Assembly: GCA_003457075.1 (NCBI GenBank)
Contig: DMIY01000097.1
Location: 1-8,504 of the forward strand
Reading direction: 5' to 3'
DNA length: 8,504 nucleotides
DNA from: Desulfotomaculum sp.
GTDB lineage: Bacteria; Bacillota; Desulfotomaculia; Desulfotomaculales; Nap2-2B
The notes below the pieces were generated by a model. The model saw only the letters and a list, made by a program, of their open reading frames with translations, made no database searches and had not been told where the DNA came from. Shown here piece after piece: positions 1-7,139 of this stretch (the first letter of the stretch is position 1; the number at the start of each line of letters is the position of its first letter). Both the position numbers and the translations under genes were made by a program.

Positions 1-491
1 TTTTCCGCAGGGATACGGTCGATTTTAATCTGCTCAGGCGCTGCCTGACGCTCAACCTGAGCGCCGGACGCAGTTGCCTCACTTTCTCCAGATGCAGAAA
101 CTTCCGCTGCAGACATGGAGGATTCCTGAGTCAACTTGAGAACCTTACAGATTGCTTTTCCAAGGCGGCTGTTTTCCACGGGTTTGAGAAGGTAATCCAC
201 TGCGTTGACATCAAAAGCCTTAACGGCATACTCGTCATAGGCAGTAACGAAAATCACATAAGGCCGGCAGGGTAGTTCCTGCACAGCCGTTCCCAACTCC
301 AACCCATTCATACCGGGCATGGAAATATCTAAAAACAATACCTGGTAATCCAAAGCCTTGATTAAAGCCATAGCCTCCTGAGCATTGGTAGCTTCACCAA
401 CGATTTCAATGCAGTCAAACCCATTTAAAGCGTAACGCAGTTCCTGACGCGCCGGGTACTCATCATCCACGATCAATGCTTTTAGCTTCAT
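1..491 (-). CDS. LytR/AlgR-type response regulator, N-terminal part (runs off left edge)
   Basis: This is the receiver half of a response regulator, a cytoplasmic DNA-binding partner of the kinase encoded just upstream. The first 163 codons are visible, starting at ATG 491, with no stop before the window edge. Receiver landmarks are the acidic pair D9-D10, phospho-acceptor D55 in the LFLDISMPGMNG block, T83 and K103 followed by P104. The YDEYAVKAFDVNAVDYLLKP stretch is typical of receivers that carry a LytTR DNA-binding domain. Residues from about 118 to 152 form an Ala/Ser/Glu/Gln-rich linker, and the last visible residues (QIKIDRIPAE) look like the start of the LytTR domain, which lies outside the window. 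The ATG lies inside the end of the kinase gene (29-nt overlap) and is preceded by GAGGAAGGG, so translational coupling is likely. The receiver call is firm; the LytTR output domain is inferred. Confidence 0.9.
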   Translation of the reverse strand, partial: MKLKALIVDDEYPARQELRYALNGFDCIEIVGEATNAQEAMALIKALDYQVLFLDISMPGMNGLELGTAVQELPCRPYVIFVTAYDEYAVKAFDVNAVDYLLKPVENSRLGKAICKVLKLTQESSMSAAEVSASGESEATASGAQVERQAAPEQIKIDRIPAE

Positions 492-1806
492 TTGTTTTCC
501 CTTCCTCGTCAAAAAAATTACGGATTAACGGTATTCTCACATAAACAGAAGTACCAACATTCGGCGTGCTGACAATCTTCAAACCATAGTCTTCTCCAAA
601 TAAACTTTTCAAACGTTCATGTACATTGCTTAAGCCTACGCCGTTGCCCGATCCGACATCGTGCTTAAAAATCTCGGGCAGCCTTTCCGGTTGAATTCCT
701 ACCCCGTCATCATGAACAGCAACCAGCATTTCCCCATTTACCGGACAGGCGATTATTTTTACCGTACCACGACCGGATTTGGGTAAAATACCATGCTTAA
801 TAGCGTTTTCTACCAGAGGCTGAATTGTTAATACAGGCACCCGGCAGGGCAGGATGGTTTCATCAATCTCCTTCGCGATCTGCAGCTTTTCCCCAAAACG
901 GGCCTTTTCCAGAATAAGATACGTATTCAGGTATTCAATTTCTTCCTTGAGTGTATTAAAATGGCCGCTTCTTTTTAATGCATACCGGAAAAAACTCGAT
1001 AAACGGATTAATAGACGCCGGGCAGTTTCAGGGTTGGTACGGATGAACATGATAATGGTATTCAAGGTATTGAAGAGAAAATGCGGGTTTATTTGAGCAC
1101 GCAGGGCTTCCAGTTCTGCCTTGGTCACCAGTTGAGCCTGGCGATTTAGTTCAGCCAGCTCCATCTGCATTCCCAGCAGTTGGGCCACCCCTACCGCCAG
1201 CTTAATCATACCTTCAGGTATCCTACCCTGCTCCGTTTGGTAAAGTTTAAGGGTACCGACAACTTCCCCCTTGCACTTCAGAGGGGCAATCACCGCCGAC
1301 TCCAGGGGACAGCCGGAAAAGGGGCACCGCAGGTCACGGCGGTTCTCCACTACTTTTAACTCACCCGTAAAAAGCGCTATCCTGGTAGCCTCGGTAAGTA
1401 TAGGCCCCCCTGTTTTATGGTGGTCGTCTCCGGCTCCGATATAGGCCAGCACTTTTTCTCTGTCGGTCAGGGCAATAGCCGCCACATCCGAAATCTTTTG
1501 GATGATCTCTACTATTTTAGCGGCAGTTTCCTCATTCAGCCCTCGCCTTAAAAAAGGCAGGGTTTCGTTGGCAATTTGCAACGTGAAATCTACCGGGTTC
1601 TTTTCTAGCTTGAGGCTGAGCAGCCTTTGCCGGTAGATAAACCGGCCCACCCCGAAAGCCGCCAAAGCATTGGACAATAAAAGAACTATTACAGACTGCC
1701 AGGCAACGGGTTGCCAGAACAACAGGAAAGCCACCGCTGCCAGATTGAAAGGCAACCACCTGATTACCGCGCCGCTTAAAAAACCTCTTTCTATAACCGC
1801 AGCCAT
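463..1806 (-). CDS. LytS-family sensor histidine kinase
   Basis: This 447-residue membrane sensor kinase is expected to autophosphorylate and pass phosphate to the response regulator whose gene overlaps its 3' end. Two hydrophobic segments (about 18-31 and 35-55) form a short membrane anchor, so the multi-helix 5TMR sensor of classical LytS is absent. Residues about 90-215 form a GAF-like domain of the LytS type (SDVAAIALTDREKVLAYIGAG) containing cysteines C161, C166 and C178. The LytS/YehU phospho-acceptor block is QINPHFLFNTLNTI with H242. The ATPase domain shows the N box (N334 in QPLVENAIKHG), G1 (DDGVGI, 366-371) and G2 (GNGVGLSNVHERL, 387-399). ATG 1806 is the first start after an in-frame stop and has AAAGGGGGAG directly upstream, closer than usual. 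The signal is unknown; related systems respond to cell-wall or membrane-potential changes or to extracellular pyruvate. Confidence 0.93.
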   Translation of the reverse strand: MAAVIERGFLSGAVIRWLPFNLAAVAFLLFWQPVAWQSVIVLLLSNALAAFGVGRFIYRQRLLSLKLEKNPVDFTLQIANETLPFLRRGLNEETAAKIVEIIQKISDVAAIALTDREKVLAYIGAGDDHHKTGGPILTEATRIALFTGELKVVENRRDLRCPFSGCPLESAVIAPLKCKGEVVGTLKLYQTEQGRIPEGMIKLAVGVAQLLGMQMELAELNRQAQLVTKAELEALRAQINPHFLFNTLNTIIMFIRTNPETARRLLIRLSSFFRYALKRSGHFNTLKEEIEYLNTYLILEKARFGEKLQIAKEIDETILPCRVPVLTIQPLVENAIKHGILPKSGRGTVKIIACPVNGEMLVAVHDDGVGIQPERLPEIFKHDVGSGNGVGLSNVHERLKSLFGEDYGLKIVSTPNVGTSVYVRIPLIRNFFDEEGKTNEAKSIDRG

Positions 1807-2012
1807 CTCCCCCTTTCACGTAGACTGAATATTTACAAACATTTGCCACTTTACCTGTGTGCTTCCACATTTTCTTTAACGAGTTGTATTATAATATAAT
1901 TATAGTCAACATTTAAAGAAATGTCCATCCCCGAAAAATTCTTAACATAAGAGGATTTCCTTTCCCTGGTATCTAATAAAATTTCAGTAAATAGAAAGGA
2001 GACAGGAATATT
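1807..2012. other. Divergent AT-rich spacer between kinase and epimerase genes
   Basis: This 206-nt stretch separates two divergent genes. It contains the kinase promoter and an AT run at 1886-1904 with two overlapping plus-strand TATAAT strings (1890-1895 and 1895-1900). I found no convincing -35 hexamer for the epimerase at proper spacing, so its promoter remains unassigned. The epimerase ribosome binding site AAAGGAG is at 1995-2001. No terminator, RNA gene or riboswitch could be recognised. Confidence 0.5.
1899..1927 (-). promoter_or_regulatory. Sigma-A-type promoter for the kinase/regulator operon
   Basis: On the minus strand, TGGACA (1927-1922, 5/6 match to TTGACA) is separated by 17 nt from a perfect TATAAT (1904-1899). 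Transcription would start near 1892, giving an untranslated leader of about 85 nt before the kinase ATG. Spacing and hexamers are good, but the region is AT-rich and holds several overlapping TATAAT-like strings, so the exact choice is an inference. Confidence 0.6.
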
Positions 2013-2930
2013 ATGATAAAAAACATCTTGATCATTGGGGGAAGCTACTTTATCGGCAGGGTTTTCGTATTGGAATTGCTGAAAAATAAGGAATACTCAA
2101 TCCACTTAATGAACAGGGGGAATAATCCCTTGAGGTTACCAGGAATTGAAGAACATGTTTGTGACCGGAACGACACTGCCGGCATGAAGAAAGTAATACC
2201 ACCTCTCGACTGGCACGTGATCATCGATTTTTGCGCCGAGTTCCCCAACGAAATTGAAAGCATGATCAGTAACTTGCCTGGAACAATTGATCACTATATC
2301 TACATAAGCACCTGCACCGTCTATGAAATTTCCATTGATTTACCAAAGTACGAGGATTCACCGAAACTTTCCGGACCTCTTCCCGGACCTTTTGGCGAGT
2401 ATGGATACAACAAGTGGCTCCTGGAAACAGAACTCATGAATCTTTGCGCAAAGAAAAATATTCCCTATACCATACTGCGGCCGGCCTTCGTTTACGGGCC
2501 ATACAACTACGCGCCAAGAGAATCATTTTTCTTTGACCTGATATTGTCCAATAAGCCCGTACCGGTTCCAGTTAATTCTCTGGCGCTTTTTCAATTCGTT
2601 TATGTGAAAGACATTGCCGGCCTCTGCATCGCCTGTTTGGACAATCAGAAAGTTTACGGCAACACGTATAATTTATCTGCGGAAGAACTCATTTCGTACA
2701 AAAAACTAATCCGGGTATTTGAAGAAATAAGCGGCAGGCAGATTCAAACAAAAGAATACAGCATTGATGAAATATACCGGTACAAAATACCATTGCCTTT
2801 TCCCCTGGATCAACATGAACTTTATTCAGGAGCCTTGATAGCCAAGACCTTAAATTATAAATACACTTCTTTTTCCGAAGGGATGAAGGAAACCTTTGAT
2901 TTCTATCAGAAATACTGCTTTAAAGCTTAA
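2013..2930 (+). CDS. NAD-dependent epimerase/dehydratase (extended SDR family)
   Basis: This 305-residue cytoplasmic oxidoreductase of the extended short-chain dehydrogenase family probably acts on a nucleotide-sugar or similar substrate; the exact reaction cannot be told. The N-terminal Rossmann fold has the glycine motif GGSYFIG (9-15), of the GG-x-x-F-I-G form seen in atypical SDRs related to plant CSP41. The strand-end motif ISTCTVYE (98-105) supplies the Ser/Thr, and Y130-x3-K134 is the catalytic pair. The block LRPAFVYGPYN (155-165) is the usual extended-SDR substrate-side motif. Length is normal for the family and the C-terminal region looks complete. ATG 2013 is preceded by AAAGGAG with an 11-nt gap. 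The gene is monocistronic as far as visible: divergent from the kinase and convergent with addB, sharing the TTAA that holds both stops. It appears lower in GC than its neighbours, which may indicate separate acquisition. Confidence 0.88.
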   Translation: MIKNILIIGGSYFIGRVFVLELLKNKEYSIHLMNRGNNPLRLPGIEEHVCDRNDTAGMKKVIPPLDWHVIIDFCAEFPNEIESMISNLPGTIDHYIYISTCTVYEISIDLPKYEDSPKLSGPLPGPFGEYGYNKWLLETELMNLCAKKNIPYTILRPAFVYGPYNYAPRESFFFDLILSNKPVPVPVNSLALFQFVYVKDIAGLCIACLDNQKVYGNTYNLSAEELISYKKLIRVFEEISGRQIQTKEYSIDEIYRYKIPLPFPLDQHELYSGALIAKTLNYKYTSFSEGMKETFDFYQKYCFKA

Positions 2931-2938
2931 GCGAAGCA
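2916..2938. repeat. Nested palindromes at the convergent gene junction
   Basis: The junction holds overlapping short palindromes: GCTTTAAAGC (2917-2926), AAGCTT (2924-2929) and GCTTAAGC (2925-2932), bracketed by TGCTT (2916-2920) and AAGCA (2934-2938). The TAA stop of the epimerase (2928-2930) and the reverse-strand TAA of addB (2927-2929) lie inside. There is no stable GC stem and no U tract, so a bidirectional terminator is only a weak possibility. Confidence 0.3.
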
Positions 2939-5900
2939 ACTGATCTTTGCCCAGATTTCTTCGGTACTCAGGCCCGTGATAGAGTGGTAATTATTCCCGG
3001 AAATCAACGGGTCAAATAAACAAACAGGCTCAAAAGAGCAGTACCGGCAGGCAGTATGGTTTCTATAGCGGTAAGGCTTGATTTCCACGGCGCCAGTAAG
3101 GATCTTTTCCCCTGCTGAAACCAACGATTTTCGAAGATAGCGGCGCAAAGCAGTTAATTGCTGTAGATCCACTACACTCGAGTTGCTGTACAGGCTGCCG
3201 TCTTTTTTTAAACCCGCCGGAACAAGGTCGGAATAACCGCTGATCTCGTTATCCATCAGCCTGACCACATCCGGTTCGGCCAGTATTAAACCTTTCATTT
3301 TAAGCTTTTTCATGATTTCTTTTTCGGCCTCCGGCGGCGTAAGCGCTTTTGGAGCAGTGATTACGGGATCAGCAACCGTAAAATAAAGAACACCTGCCGG
3401 CAGGGCGTCACGACCGGTTAAACGGCGGGCCGAGGACAATACCACGTCCAGATAAGTCAAAAGCTGAAGTTGAAGTCCATAGTATATTTCGGCCAGGTTA
3501 AGCCCGGTGGGACTGGATTTATAATCAATTACCCGCAGGTAATCATTGGTTTCAAACGTTGCTATGTCTACCCGGTCGACCCGCCCGGAGAGCTCCATTG
3601 TCCATTCTCCGGCTAAGGGCAGCGTAAGCGCGGACAATTGCCCCCGGGGAGCAAAGGATAATTCTACTGCCAGCGGCCGGAAAAGGCTGCGCCGGGCGTG
3701 CGTGGAAAGAGTCCAGGCAGCGCGTTCCACTGTTTTTCTCAGGCGGGTTGCAAGATAACGGTAGCGTGCGGAACTGAGTAGTATTTCGTTGCGTAAAAGA
3801 GGAGCCACATTTTCTACTGCCCTGTCGGCCAACTGAGCGCATTGTTCCCTGCTCATCTTACTCCAGTCCTGCTCTTCCCCGGATGCGGACTGGACAAAAA
3901 GCTTCAGGCAGGCGTGGTAAAATTCTCCCATGTCAGGCCGTTGAAGCGTATATACCGGTCTTTCTTTTAGTTTCAGACCGTGGGCTAAGAAATGAGCAAA
4001 GGGACAGGCATAATACCGCTCGCAGCGGGAAATACTCGTCCTCAAGGGATTACCATACAGGGAAAGGCTCAAATCCGCCGGAAGAGGGGGTTCCTGGTTG
4101 GTGTAAAACAGGCCGGCCAGGATGCGCCGGCATCTGTCCTGTAAGTCCGGTTGTTGTACAAGCCAGTCGTAAACCGACCACCAGAGAGGTAAAATGGCGC
4201 CTTCATTTTTAAATTCTCTTAACTGTGAAACAAGATAAGCCAGAACACGTTGCGCATTGACGATAAATTGCAGGTCCTGGTCCCGGTTTCCCGGTGGATA
4301 TATGGGGAGATAAATCTCTTTAAGATCGGGAAAGATCTTTTTTACCCGCTGGATCACAGGTGAAGGCATCAGGGCCCGTCCTTCCTCATCAGCTAAAGAG
4401 TAACTCAGCCAGAGATATTCGCTGCACCGGGTAAGGGCAATATATACCAGGAACTGTTCATTGAATAAGCGCCTGCGGCCTGCAGGGGCCAGAGTTATCC
4501 CAACTGACTCCAGATATTCCCGTTCAGGATCAGTAAACACCCCTTTTGGGTCAAAACGGGCAGGCAAGATACTGTCGTTGACGTCTAAAACAAAACAGGC
4601 CCGGACATCGGGGTTGCGGGAACGATCCAGGGAAGCTACCAGTACCTGATCCAGGCCGGGGGGAATAAGGCCCAAGCGTATACTTTCCAACCCGGCTTCT
4701 ACTATTTTAAGGTAATCCTTGAGATCGATTCTTTCATCACCCAGCGATTCTACCAGTTGATCAAACAGTTCAACAACTGCACTCCAGATCTGAACATGTT
4801 CCTGCGCCGTCTCCAGTCCGCCCCCGGCCCGGGCCTGCTCACTCCACTTTTCCAATTGGCCGGGTACATCCAGATTTATTAGCAACTCGAACAGGGCAGA
4901 GGTTAATTCTCTCACCTTCAGCGAGCATTGAGCTTTTTTTTGAAACTCTATGAGATGCCGGGTAGCCGCTTGTCTGATCCGGTTGATCAGGGCCAGTTTT
5001 TCTACTTCCGGTACGCCGGGGATCTCTTCCTGCCCGCTCAGGGTATAACAACGCCGGTATTCCCAGTCTGCCGAATCAGTCCAGCGGGAACCTTTGATTC
5101 CATGGGCCAGTACGTAATTTTCCAGTGTATCGACATCTTCCCTTTCAACCGGCGCCAGGTCGGTTTTTAAATAACGGAAAACGGAATCATAATTCCATCC
5201 TGCCGTCACTATCTCCAGAGCGGCACGAATCAGTTCCACCAGCGGGTGGTGCCCGGCCTCGCGCCTGATGTCGATGAAGAAGGGTATCCCGTAGTCATCG
5301 AAGACAGTACTGATCAATGTGCGGGATGTGTCTACCTGCCGCAAAACCACTGAAATATCACGCCAGCGGTAACTTTTCTCCCGGCAGAGGTGGATAATTT
5401 CGCGGGCCACCCCTTCTACCTCGGCACGACGGTTTGCTGCAGCCACCAGTTTTATCCCGGCGGCGCTTTCTCGCGCGGGCCCACTCTCCGGCCGGAAAAA
5501 GTTCTCCTCAAGGTAAGCAATTGCCGGAACATGGTGAAAACGCGGCGGTGGACAATCATCCAGGGTAAGCGGAGGCTCTACGTGTGTCCCCGTTTTGACA
5601 GCAATGGCTTCTAATTTATTCAGGGTTTCGCGGGTGGGATAAAAATAATCGTTTTCCTCCAGAGATTCTCCGATAGTCCTGCTGTCCAGGCAAAGCGCAA
5701 TGTTAACCTTGCCCGCAACCTGCATAATCTGCTCTATGACCTTGTATTCCTGGGGAGTAAATCCGGCAAAACCATCAATCCAGATTTCACTGCCGCGTAC
5801 AGTGCCGGAAGCAGGCAATCGCCCGGCCAACAGATCGAGATAGTCGTCGGGATCGATGTATCGCCCGCCCAAATGCTCTTCCAGCCGGGTACAAAGGAGA

Positions 5901-6385
5901 TTAAGATCACTCAGCTTGCCGGCCAAAAGCTGTTGTCCCTTGTCTTTAGATAGAAAAGTTATAGCCGGTAACAGTTGGCTGCCGGTTATCCCGTATTGCT
6001 TGATTTCGCGCACAATATCCGCCAGATACTGAATAAATCCGGGATGAACCGCTGTGCGGTGAAAAACTTTTAATTGTTCCCTATGTGTTATCAGCAGCTT
6101 ACGCAGGAGCATTTGTTTGCCCAGTTCTGAAATGTGCACACGGGCAATTCCACCTGCTTCATGAAGCACATGCCAGGCCAGCCGGCGGAAACTGAGCGCC
6201 TGCGCCCTGATCATTCCCTGCAGGCCGGAAACCAGTGCCCGTTCTGTCTGAAAGGTGGCCTGTTCGGGCGCCAGGAAGATTAAAAAAGGGCCATCCGGTG
6301 ACCTTTTCAGTTTATTGCGTATTTCTTCCAGGCAGGTATATGTTTTACCCGTCCCTGCCCGTCCGAGAATAAATCTTAAGCTCAA
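2927..6385 (-). CDS. addB: ATP-dependent helicase/nuclease subunit B (AddB)
   Basis: AddB pairs with AddA to unwind and resect double-strand breaks for RecA-dependent repair; in characterised bacilli it also reads the Chi-like site. Residue numbers here count from the longer ATG 6412 form (1161 aa); subtract 9 for the preferred TTG start. Features are Walker A GRAGTGKT (17-24), helicase-like but degenerate central domains, and a C-terminal RecB-type nuclease with H833, D946, D963 and K965 in VIDYKSS, and Q981 in GLQLQLLTY. The four iron-sulfur cysteines are present: C803 (in CPF), then C1122-x2-C1125-x5-C1131. Length and motif order match intact Firmicute AddB. TTG 6385 is preferred because GAAGGTG lies just upstream, the product then begins SLRFILGRAG as is usual in the family, and the promoter would start transcription at about the ATG at 6412. 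No addA follows, because the next gene is convergent. Confidence 0.95.
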   Translation of the reverse strand: MSLRFILGRAGTGKTYTCLEEIRNKLKRSPDGPFLIFLAPEQATFQTERALVSGLQGMIRAQALSFRRLAWHVLHEAGGIARVHISELGKQMLLRKLLITHREQLKVFHRTAVHPGFIQYLADIVREIKQYGITGSQLLPAITFLSKDKGQQLLAGKLSDLNLLCTRLEEHLGGRYIDPDDYLDLLAGRLPASGTVRGSEIWIDGFAGFTPQEYKVIEQIMQVAGKVNIALCLDSRTIGESLEENDYFYPTRETLNKLEAIAVKTGTHVEPPLTLDDCPPPRFHHVPAIAYLEENFFRPESGPARESAAGIKLVAAANRRAEVEGVAREIIHLCREKSYRWRDISVVLRQVDTSRTLISTVFDDYGIPFFIDIRREAGHHPLVELIRAALEIVTAGWNYDSVFRYLKTDLAPVEREDVDTLENYVLAHGIKGSRWTDSADWEYRRCYTLSGQEEIPGVPEVEKLALINRIRQAATRHLIEFQKKAQCSLKVRELTSALFELLINLDVPGQLEKWSEQARAGGGLETAQEHVQIWSAVVELFDQLVESLGDERIDLKDYLKIVEAGLESIRLGLIPPGLDQVLVASLDRSRNPDVRACFVLDVNDSILPARFDPKGVFTDPEREYLESVGITLAPAGRRRLFNEQFLVYIALTRCSEYLWLSYSLADEEGRALMPSPVIQRVKKIFPDLKEIYLPIYPPGNRDQDLQFIVNAQRVLAYLVSQLREFKNEGAILPLWWSVYDWLVQQPDLQDRCRRILAGLFYTNQEPPLPADLSLSLYGNPLRTSISRCERYYACPFAHFLAHGLKLKERPVYTLQRPDMGEFYHACLKLFVQSASGEEQDWSKMSREQCAQLADRAVENVAPLLRNEILLSSARYRYLATRLRKTVERAAWTLSTHARRSLFRPLAVELSFAPRGQLSALTLPLAGEWTMELSGRVDRVDIATFETNDYLRVIDYKSSPTGLNLAEIYYGLQLQLLTYLDVVLSSARRLTGRDALPAGVLYFTVADPVITAPKALTPPEAEKEIMKKLKMKGLILAEPDVVRLMDNEISGYSDLVPAGLKKDGSLYSNSSVVDLQQLTALRRYLRKSLVSAGEKILTGAVEIKPYRYRNHTACRYCSFEPVCLFDPLISGNNYHSITGLSTEEIWAKISCFA

Positions 6386-6416
6386 GCCATCACCTTCTAT
6401 ATCAAAAACCATCTTG

Positions 6417-6445
6417 ATTATACAGGAATAATGGATTATTGTTAA
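6417..6445 (-). promoter_or_regulatory. Sigma-A-type promoter of addB
   Basis: On the minus strand, TTAACA (6445-6440, 5/6 match) lies 17 nt before a perfect TATAAT (6422-6417). The predicted transcription start is about 6409-6411, which falls on or just inside the ATG at 6412-6410. This leaves a short leader of about 25 nt ahead of TTG 6385, with GAAGGTG as the ribosome binding site, and so supports the TTG start. Confidence 0.7.
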
Positions 6446-6519
6446 GACATATTGTAATTACTTATTTGTGCAGGCATAAAGCGGCAAAGCAAATTACTAA
6501 TAGCTTGATAGTTAAGACA
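6441..6519 (+). repeat. Direct repeat GTTAAGACA in the addB/sigma divergent spacer
   Basis: GTTAAGACA occurs at 6441-6449 and again at 6511-6519, 70 bp apart. A second pair, AATTACTTA (6456-6464) and AATTACTAAT (6492-6501), lies between them. One copy overlaps the -35 of addB and the other sits just before the sigma ribosome binding site. They could be operator half-sites read by one regulator, but short repeats in AT-rich DNA also arise by chance. Confidence 0.3.
6452..6480 (+). promoter_or_regulatory. Candidate promoter of the sigma/anti-sigma operon
   Basis: TTGTAA (6452-6457) is followed after 17 nt by CATAAA (6475-6480), each matching 4/6 of the sigma-A consensus. I did not see the GAAC/CGTC type of hexamer pair expected for ECF autoregulation. 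This is a weak candidate, offered because the operon must start somewhere in 6446-6520. Confidence 0.25.
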
Positions 6520-6521
6520 CC

Positions 6522-6532
6522 GGGGGTGATCC
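6522..6532 (+). promoter_or_regulatory. Extended Shine-Dalgarno site that decides the sigma factor start
   Basis: GGGGGTGATCC matches the full anti-Shine-Dalgarno complement GGAGGTGATCC at 10 of 11 positions, with GGTGATCC perfect. The GGGGG core ends 9 nt before CTG 6536, a normal distance. It is 13 nt from an out-of-frame ATG at 6540 and 27 nt from the in-frame GTG at 6554, which is too far for direct initiation. An in-frame TGA at 6527-6529 sits inside the site, so the coding frame cannot start further upstream. Confidence 0.65.
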
Positions 6533-6535
6533 GGC

Positions 6536-7135
6536 CTGGATGATCACGAGTTAGTGACAAGAAGCAAGACAGGAGATTTGAGCGCTTTTGAGGAACTGGT
6601 CCGTCGTTACGAAAACAAGGTTTTCACTGTCATTTACCGTTTCGTAGGAAATTGGGCAGATGTTAATGACCTGGCCCAGGAAACTTTTATCCGGGTTTAC
6701 CAGTCTTTGCCCAATTTTCGCCAGGAGTCCGGTTTTGCTACCTGGCTTTATAGTATTGCCGCTAATATCTGTCGTGACGAATTGAGGAAAAAACGCAGGC
6801 GGCCCAAAATTTCACTGGACGAAATAACAGCCTCTTCAGATCTGCTGCCTTCTTTTGAAGCAGGGCCGGATTGCCTGGAAAACAGACTTGAGCAATGCGA
6901 ACTGCAGGACGCCGTCCAGGAGTGTTTGAGTACCCTGCCGGATGAATACCGTTTGGCGCTTGTAATGCGTGAAATCCAGGGTTTATCTTACAGGGAAATT
7001 GCAGTGGTCCTTGGTTGTTCAACAGGAACTGTGAAGTCCCGTTTGAGCCGTGCCCGCCTGGCTTTTAAACAAGAGGTAACGGCCAAACGGGAACTTTTTC
7101 AGCTTCTTTTACGTCTAGAAGATAAGGGGGGATAA
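6536..7135 (+). CDS. ECF-type RNA polymerase sigma factor
   Basis: This sigma-70 family factor of the extracytoplasmic-function group directs core RNA polymerase to a small regulon, normally when its membrane anti-sigma releases it. Counting from CTG 6536 (199 aa), region 2 spans about 17-90, with DLAQETFIRVYQSLPNF for core binding and FATWLYSIAANICRDELRKK for -10 recognition. Region 4 spans about 124-177 with the helix-turn-helix GLSYREIAVVLGCSTGTVKSRLSRAR. The start is unusual. GTG 6554 would begin inside the conserved N terminus, whereas the frame upstream reads DDHELVTRSKTGD, which fits the family and has a near-perfect ribosome site 9 nt before CTG. If CTG is not used, the protein starts at GTG 6554 (193 aa). 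The anti-sigma gene follows after 4 nt, so the two are co-transcribed. The regulon is unknown; SigW-like envelope stress is plausible. Confidence 0.93.
   Translation: MDDHELVTRSKTGDLSAFEELVRRYENKVFTVIYRFVGNWADVNDLAQETFIRVYQSLPNFRQESGFATWLYSIAANICRDELRKKRRRPKISLDEITASSDLLPSFEAGPDCLENRLEQCELQDAVQECLSTLPDEYRLALVMREIQGLSYREIAVVLGCSTGTVKSRLSRARLAFKQEVTAKRELFQLLLRLEDKGG
6540..6554 (+). other. Possible four-codon leader peptide MITS overlapping the GTG start
   Basis: ATG ATC ACG AGT TAG (6540-6554) is an out-of-frame mini-ORF whose stop shares its last G with the GTG at 6554 (TAGTG). If ribosomes load at the strong site 6522-6532 and use this ATG, they could terminate and restart at GTG 6554. This is a competing explanation to the CTG start. 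The spacing of 13 nt is long and the arrangement may be coincidence. Confidence 0.2.
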
Positions 7136-7139
7136 AGTC

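Noticed and set aside
854..1096. Plus-strand open frame of 80 codons inside the kinase gene
   Set aside because: It lies antisense to strongly conserved kinase sequence, has no family resemblance and is a reading-frame shadow.
1890..1900. Overlapping plus-strand TATAAT strings as the epimerase promoter
   Set aside because: No acceptable -35 hexamer lies 16-18 nt upstream, and the AT tract is already used by the minus-strand promoter.
3546..4212. Several plus-strand frames opposite addB (for example 3546-3758 and 3883-4212)
   Set aside because: They are opposite the AddB nuclease and central regions, have no recognisable domains, and are explained by the coding strand.
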